Shown here in pieces: positions 20,445-24,877 of a stretch of DNA of 24,877 bases (the stretch's first letter is position 1; the number at the start of each line of letters is the position of its first letter). The DNA is from Acanthamoeba sp. SK_2022b (lineage: Eukaryota > Discosea > Longamoebia > Acanthamoebidae): NCBI GenBank assembly GCA_027943245.1, contig JANDJZ010000736.1, positions 1 to 24,877 of the forward strand. The letters are read 5' to 3'. Under the pieces are notes generated by a model. It made no database searches, had not been told where the DNA came from, and saw nothing but the letters and a program-made list of their open reading frames with translations. The translations under genes and the position numbers were made by a program.

Positions 20445-22376
20445 TCAAAGGCCCAGAACTGCCGTCGCTTCTTCGACGCTCATCTCTGACTGCATCGAAT
20501 TGGCGACATTGCACACGATGCTCTCGATGACGGTGGGTACGAGCGCAGAATCCAGTAAGGAGAGCAGAAACTTGACCTTGCGGTTGAAGTCAAGGAACTC
20601 GGCCTGCGAGCAACGCGAGGGCAACAAGGGGGGAATTGGCTATCAGGTGGCCAACAAACAAGCGAGATTGAGCAGTACCGTGGGGGGCATCTCCACATCT
20701 GCGTAGGCAAAGAGCTGCTCATCCGGATCAGGGCTGTATGTCGAAGGAGGGATAACGCGTCCCTCTAGCGCTTCCAAGACAAGAAGAACGACCGTGTTGG
20801 CGATTTCGGTCTGATGAGCCTCCTTGCTGTCGGTGTACTGGTGACAAGTGAGCGTTGGCGCAACAAACGCACGCGAAGGAGTACCTTCTGAAAGAAGACG
20901 TAGATGATCCCCATGAGCCTTTGGTGCTCATCGAGGGTCATGGAATCAGCCGATTGCGAGTACGGCGAGAAATACTTGTCTACAAGAGACAGCAGCTGCC
21001 GCGCAAAGAGTAGTTTGCCCCTTGTGAGCAAGCACGCAATACGAGATCTGTGCAAGGAGAGGTACGAGCTTTTCGGGTTCGTCGTGGTGCGCATGGTACA
21101 GCATACGAGCAATCGCGATGGCGGCGATGAGCTGCATTTCCTTGGACGGACCTGCACACAGGCGCCAGGCTTAGCGCTACCGCGACTTGCGGTGTGCAAT
21201 CGTCTTCATAGTAAGCACGCACCAGAGAGCAGCTCGGGAAGGAGCGTCGTGAAGCACACACGGATCATTGCGCTGGCTTGCTCAGTTGCGAACAAGAGCT
21301 CGATGTCGTTGAGAGATGGGTAGAAGAAACAGAGGTCACATATGATCTTGAGGGTCGCGACACGTATTGGCTCGAGATCTGCATCAGCAAAGAATCAGCA
21401 AAGGCCTTCGAAGTGGGAGCAAGCCGGGGTACCCTTTGACAGAGCACGATCAAAGAGAGGGAAGCATCTGGTGGCCAACTTCTCCGAGGCGAGACAAAGG
21501 TTGCCGATAATCTGAAGTAGTGGTTTGATTAATGGCGTGACCAACGTGATGCTTGTTAGACCGGAGGCGTGCCTCTATGGCTTTCCCTCGAATGTCCATG
21601 TGCGGGGATTGCAGGCTGTGAACGAGCAGAGTAGTGAGAAGGGTGTTGCCGGTGGCGTTGGTCTTGACTCGAGGAAAGTTGGGACCCAGTAGGACCAACA
21701 GCTTGGCTTCGTCGTGTAGGTGCGCGACCACGAACCCGTAGAGCATCAAGGCCCGCCTAGGAACTGTCAGCCAGAGAGTTTCGAGAACACCGTGAGGCGA
21801 GGGGTCACCGCACCTGACAAAGTTGGGACATGCCTTGATGATGGCGTCTGGACTGATCCCAGCGTGATGCTCTGCGCACTGCAGGAAGCTATCTAACTCG
21901 CTCGAGAACTGAAACTTGAGAGCTCGTAGTGCTTGCTCGATCGTCTCCAGCGAGCTGTTTCAATCGGTCACTATGACTTAAGGCCTTACACGTAATAGTA
22001 CTTCCGCCGTGAGAAGCAACTTACCTGGGGTGGCTGAAGATGACCTTGAGCAGGACCATTACAGCAGCCGAAAGAGGCTCGCCGTCGTCTGCTTGTACAG
22101 ATGTGCCGCGAATGGGGTAGCGTACGAGGGTGAGTATCTCCAGCAAGACGTCCAGCACGATGTGGTCTTTGCTTGCAAACCGATCCCACACTTCCGCTAC
22201 TTCGCCATCCGTAGGAGCAAACGGCAACAGCTCTTCAACACCGTGTCACGTTAGCCGCCTCTTCAGAATGGAAGAGGTGTTGTTCATCGCGTACCGGTGG
22301 GGCCGTTGCCCAGAGCCTCTCGCGCCTTCAAGGAGATAAGCATTGTGACGATGCGCTTGCGAAACGCCTTCAACAT
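20445..22376 (-). CDS. HEAT-repeat protein resembling the C-terminal half of condensin CAP-G (Cnd3)
   Basis: Probable condensin subunit 3/CAP-G-related protein, a non-SMC HEAT subunit in chromosome compaction. Exons: 22376-22295, 22232-22025, 21954-21814, 21756-21573, 21511-21433, 21378-21223, 21151-21100, 21020-20885, 20837-20679 and 20603-20445, giving 451 aa. Cnd3-like features are RGKAIEIIGNLCLASEK, IRVATLKIICDLCFF, MQLIAAIAIARML and LLSLVDKYFSPYS, in the family order. CAP-G proteins are usually 900-1000 aa, so the N-terminal HEAT array is missing. The start, MLKAFRKRIVT, lies only 201 bp from the divergent neighbour, leaving little room for more exons. Intron 4 needs a GC donor. The acceptor of exon 8 is ambiguous (21020 or 21047, both in frame). 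Identification rests on pattern recall; it could be another HEAT protein. Confidence 0.62.
21512..21572 (-). other. GC-AG intron (condensin-like gene, intron 4)
   Basis: Exon 4 ends GCCATAGAG, followed by GCACGC; exon 5 begins ATTATCGGC after TTCAG. The join gives RGKAIEIIGNLCL, as expected in the Cnd3 domain. The nearest GT (GTCTAA) is in the wrong phase, and an in-phase GTTGGT would leave an intron of only 34 bases. Confidence 0.65.
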
Positions 22377-22577
22377 GCTGTGCTCTGACTTACAACACGG
22401 ACTGCCGCCAGTGCAACTGGCATCTTGGTGGTACTTTGCCTGCGGGCAGGAACGAGAAAAAGTTTATGGCCCTTTTTCTTGTTTTTCTCTTTTAATTTGT
22501 GTTGCTCTGTTTGGGTGCGCTTGAGCGCCTGGCCAGAAACACCAACACAAGCGAAGCTGAGCAGAGAGAGCAAGAAG
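22377..22577. promoter_or_regulatory. Short divergent promoter region
   Basis: 201 bp between the outward ATGs of the condensin-like gene (-) and the small gene (+). The plus-proximal part has a T-rich block (about 22466-22502) in otherwise mixed sequence. No TATA box is assigned. Confidence 0.45.
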
Positions 22578-22942
22578 ATGGCTGACAAGAAGGCGTTGTT
22601 TGAAGCAAAGATCAACGAAGCGAACAAGGGACCAGGCTTTGAGCGTGTGGATCATGGTCCCAACTTCAAGCCTGGCTGGAAGGCTTCTGGCAACTCTGGT
22701 GGAGGTCACACCGGTACATACGCCCCCCCCCATTCAAGCAAGACTGTGCTAATTGCTGGGACAGCGCATGATGGCAAGTTCAAGAAGCAAACCAAACGTG
22801 TCGAGACCAAGTTTGAGTACGACCTTTCTATGGTGCAGTCAGTCTTACCTGCGTGCCACGCTGACTGGCTCTCTTCTCTTTTGTTGCTCTCGGCTGTAGA
22901 CAGCCGCCTCCTCCTAAGAAGAGCTTGACTGACCTTCCGTGA
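22578..22942 (+). CDS. Small basic protein of unknown function (about 80 aa)
   Basis: Not recognised. Exons 22578-22713, 22765-22832 and 22904-22942 join in phase to 80 aa. The start MADKKALFEAKINEA is Lys/Glu-rich and probably helical. A Gly/Ser-rich stretch, a basic segment (GKFKKQTKRVETKFE) and a C-terminal PPPPKKSLTDLP follow. Intron 1 (51 nt) has no stop and is a multiple of three, so its retention would add 17 residues; it has a good GTAC donor and a CTAAT branch-like sequence. The second donor could be GTGCAG at 22833 or GTCTTA at 22842, both in frame. A canonical AATAAA lies at 23037. The Pro-rich, Lys-rich tail would suit an SH3 or profilin/actin ligand, but that is a guess. Confidence 0.6.
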
Positions 22943-23026
22943 GGCCTGCTTCATCCACCAACCGGTGTTTTCCTCTTTAGCGAGGAGACACGCACCGTCA
23001 CCGGAGCTTGTACAGAAGGGCAACTG

Positions 23027-23042
23027 TTTATTACAAAATAAA
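23027..23042. terminator. Back-to-back poly(A) signals on both strands
   Basis: AATAAA on the plus strand at 23037-23042, about 95 bases after the small gene stop, and AATAAA on the minus strand at 23032-23027, separated by four bases. The minus signal would serve a gene reading leftward from 23080-23400. Confidence 0.5.
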
Positions 23043-23079
23043 TGACTGAAAAAGGATAGGTTCGCAGCTCCGGATGCGG

Positions 23080-23350
23080 CTAGGTGGCAACAGCGTTGGA
23101 GGCGTTGCCGTCCCTCTTCCGCAAGTTGACAGCAGAGCTCAAGTCTGCGCGGGTGTCCTGTCGCAAGGTTCGTATCATACACGACGAGAAGTGGGGGAAA
23201 CTCAAACACCGCCTGCAGTTATTGAGGAGGAACCTGCAGCAACTAAGGGACGAGCTCCACACAGCAACCTTGCCTCCTCCGGCAAGCCGCGCTTATCCAT
23301 TCCCACGTCGGCACAATCCACCAAGCATCTGTACCACAATAACTAGGTAA
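23080..23350. other. Unresolved stretch with overlapping sense and antisense ORFs
   Basis: On the plus strand, 23084-23350 is open (88 codons from a GTG, helical and Arg/Leu/Lys-rich: FRKLTAELKSAR, RLQLLRRNLQQLRDEL). On the minus strand an open frame ends with NLRKRDGNASNAVAT and TAG at 23082-23080, after a possible CGACAG acceptor, and is followed by an antisense AATAAA. Neither frame has a good ATG start or a known family. One may be the last exon of a small minus-strand gene. Confidence 0.3.
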
Positions 23351-23527
23351 TCGACATCTGACTTGGCGCAGCAGCACCTACTCCTGACCCCAAACCAAGA
23401 TCGGCCCTGCCTTCCAGACTTAACAGGCACAGATTGACACCAAGGCGCCACAAGTTTGGCATCACCAACTCGGCGCCCCTATAACGCTCTCTCGGGATCC
23501 CAAAAGGTAAACGAGTACAAGAAGGAT

Positions 23528-24100
23528 ATGGCGCTGGCGAGAAGCTCGGGGGCCGTCAACACGAGAAGAAACGGTCGCTTCAACTTGCCCTTCCTACACA
23601 AATCATCTTCGTTTGATATCGCTCCCGACGCCTTCTGCGAGTCACCCGTCTACAAACCTCCTTCGTCATCCCCACTACGTCAGCCGATAACTCAGGCCGT
23701 GATCGAGGAAGAGGACGAAGACTGCTGGCTCCCAGAGCTGGCAGAGCCGGAGGAGGCCACATTCACGAAGCGCAAGAGCATCGTTGAGGCGGAGGGGCGG
23801 AGGGAGAAGGAGCGAAGCAGGTCGTTCGACATTCAAGACCTGCAGAGCTCGCCCAGGAACAAGCTTCTAGACGCTTGCCAGCTCCCCAAGAGACTGTCGC
23901 TCAACTACGAGGCGGCCGAACTCGGGAAGGCTTTGCAGGCGCTCAAAGACCTCCAGCTGACAGACAGCGCTGAGGAACAGGCCGGCATCACCAGCAAGAG
24001 AAACCAGAAGAAGATGAAGAAGGAACATGTGCCCCGACCACAGAGGAGAAGCTTCCTGTCCCTTATCCGACGTAAGACCGCGGACAAGGGCTCAGGATGA
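23528..24100 (+). CDS. Short basic Ser/Arg-rich protein, paralogue of the next gene
   Basis: Unknown function; intronless, 190 aa from ATG 23528 (the open frame extends upstream without another ATG). Visible segments: an N-terminal TRRNGRF...FLHKSSSFDIAPDAF block followed by ESPVY; an acidic EEEDEDCWLPEL patch; KRKSIVEAEGRREKERSRSF; a PKRLSLNYEAAEL helix-like segment; and a basic C-terminus RPQRRSFLSLIRRKT. The same blocks appear in the same order in the protein at 24345. Several RxxS/RRxS sites suggest phosphorylation by basophilic kinases or 14-3-3 binding (inference). No domain recognised, no signal peptide or membrane segment. Confidence 0.7.
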   Translation: MALARSSGAVNTRRNGRFNLPFLHKSSSFDIAPDAFCESPVYKPPSSSPLRQPITQAVIEEEDEDCWLPELAEPEEATFTKRKSIVEAEGRREKERSRSFDIQDLQSSPRNKLLDACQLPKRLSLNYEAAELGKALQALKDLQLTDSAEEQAGITSKRNQKKMKKEHVPRPQRRSFLSLIRRKTADKGSG

Positions 24101-24344
24101 CGAGTAAAGAGTTTGCTTGGTGTGAACGCCCCCCACCAACCAGCGCACACGTCTTCGGGAGTTTCCATACTTGGCTTGGTCTATTCCTGGCTAGTTGGCA
24201 GGTTAACCGGTCGCCTAGCTTTCGATAGGCTGGATCTCCTTTACCAGGCGACAATACCGCAACCATGGACACACGAGATCATCATCACGTCGCGACACGC
24301 CGTTTAAACAGACATAGAGCCGAACCGACACACGACCAGCAAGC
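24101..24344. other. Intergenic between the two paralogues
   Basis: 244 bp that should hold the 3' end of one gene and the promoter of the next. No clear poly(A) hexamer or TATA box is seen. Confidence 0.4.
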
Positions 24345-24863
24345 ATGAGCACTAACCCGCGCTCAACACAATCAGCTGGAGCTATACCCACCAGGAAGAC
24401 CAGGCGCTTCAGCTGGAACTTTAGTCGCCCGTCACCTTCGTTCGACCTTGACCCATCCGCGTTTCAGGACTCACCCATCTTCATCCACCCGCGTCCGCCT
24501 GTAGCTGAGATTTGCCAAGACGAACCGAGCAGCGGATCATACGACTCTGTCGCACAGCCAAGCGCCACGGATGCGGAGTCCCCACGACGAACAGCGCTGC
24601 GCCGGCGAGCCACGGTGGCGTTTGGAGCAGTGGAGCTACGTGGAAAGTTAAGCGACATGAGCCTCGAAGCCATCACAGAAGAGGCGGCGCCCGAGAAGGT
24701 ACTCGATAACGAGAATGACCTCGGCGCTTGCCTGCCCAGCGTGAGGGAAGTAGAAGAACTCGACCAGAGCACAAGCCCCCAGCCCTCTCCACCGGCCAAG
24801 GAGCCAAAGAAGAGGCACCGGCTGTTCCTTCCTGTGCTACGAAGACAGAACACCAAGGCATGA
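24345..24863 (+). CDS. Short basic Ser/Arg-rich protein, second paralogue
   Basis: Unknown function; intronless, 172 aa. It matches the upstream gene in GAIPTRKTRRF...SPSFDLDPSAF, followed by DSPIF (against GAVNTRRNGRF...SSSFDIAPDAF and ESPVY), in the middle RRRATVAFGAVELRGKL, and in the basic hydrophobic C-terminus KKRHRLFLPVLRRQNTKA. The middle segment also resembles KRATVSFEMTSLSAEL in the N-terminus of the RhoGEF 6 kb upstream. The stop is followed after five bases by AATAAA. Composition and tandem arrangement point to local duplication followed by strong divergence. Confidence 0.75.
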   Translation: MSTNPRSTQSAGAIPTRKTRRFSWNFSRPSPSFDLDPSAFQDSPIFIHPRPPVAEICQDEPSSGSYDSVAQPSATDAESPRRTALRRRATVAFGAVELRGKLSDMSLEAITEEAAPEKVLDNENDLGACLPSVREVEELDQSTSPQPSPPAKEPKKRHRLFLPVLRRQNTKA

Positions 24864-24868
24864 TTGTA

Positions 24869-24874
24869 AATAAA
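24869..24874 (+). terminator. Poly(A) signal AATAAA of the last gene
   Basis: Canonical hexamer within TGTAAATAAA, immediately downstream of the TGA at 24861-24863, implying a very short 3' UTR. Confidence 0.6.
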
Positions 24875-24877
24875 CCA

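Noticed and set aside
1..24877. tRNA, rRNA or transposon sequences
   Set aside because: No cloverleaf, rRNA core, terminal inverted repeats or transposase/reverse-transcriptase motifs were recognised on either strand; small structured RNAs in introns cannot be excluded by eye.

Overview
The window looks like nuclear DNA of a free-living protist, most likely an Acanthamoeba-type amoebozoan. Genes are dense, on both strands, GC-rich in coding sequence and very rich in short introns. Most introns begin GTAC/GTGC/GTAAG and end CAG. There is no operon, Shine-Dalgarno or plasmid/phage logic. The organism is inferred from gene structure and from the animal-like RELCH, RhoGEF and condensin-type proteins; no species marker is present. 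All exon models were built by hand: splice sites were chosen so that reading frames join and, where possible, so that family motifs are restored.

Left part, minus strand (1-10221). Three genes are read right to left: an alpha/beta hydrolase of the BEM46/ABHD13 type (10221-8258, 11 exons), a diacylglycerol/sphingosine-kinase-fold lipid kinase with a long low-complexity N-terminus (7458-4918, 6 exons), and a very long Gln/His/Pro/Ser-rich low-complexity protein that runs off the left edge (4542-1, at least 9 exons).

Centre, plus strand (10499-20225). A 29-exon gene for a RELCH/KIAA1468 homologue (two LisH motifs, coiled coils, HEAT repeats, about 1289 aa) occupies 7.2 kb and shares a 277-bp divergent intergenic region with the hydrolase. 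It is followed by a six-exon Dbl-family RhoGEF (DH-PH, about 549 aa).

Right part (20445-24877). A minus-strand HEAT/Cnd3-like gene resembling the C-terminal half of condensin CAP-G converges on the RhoGEF and is divergent, across 201 bp, from a small plus-strand gene of unknown function. An unresolved stretch with sense and antisense ORFs follows. The window ends with two tandem intronless paralogous genes for short basic Ser/Arg-rich proteins, whose internal motif also resembles part of the N-terminus of the RhoGEF.

The most interesting points are: five introns that can only be joined sensibly with GC-AG splice sites, four of them beginning GCAC; complementary (TG)n and (CA)n tracts in introns on either side of the same exons in two unrelated genes; and the small protein family that seems to share a module with the RhoGEF. 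The themes are membrane lipid and trafficking functions (lipid kinase, hydrolase, RELCH), Rho signalling and chromosome structure, but nothing shows that the genes act together.
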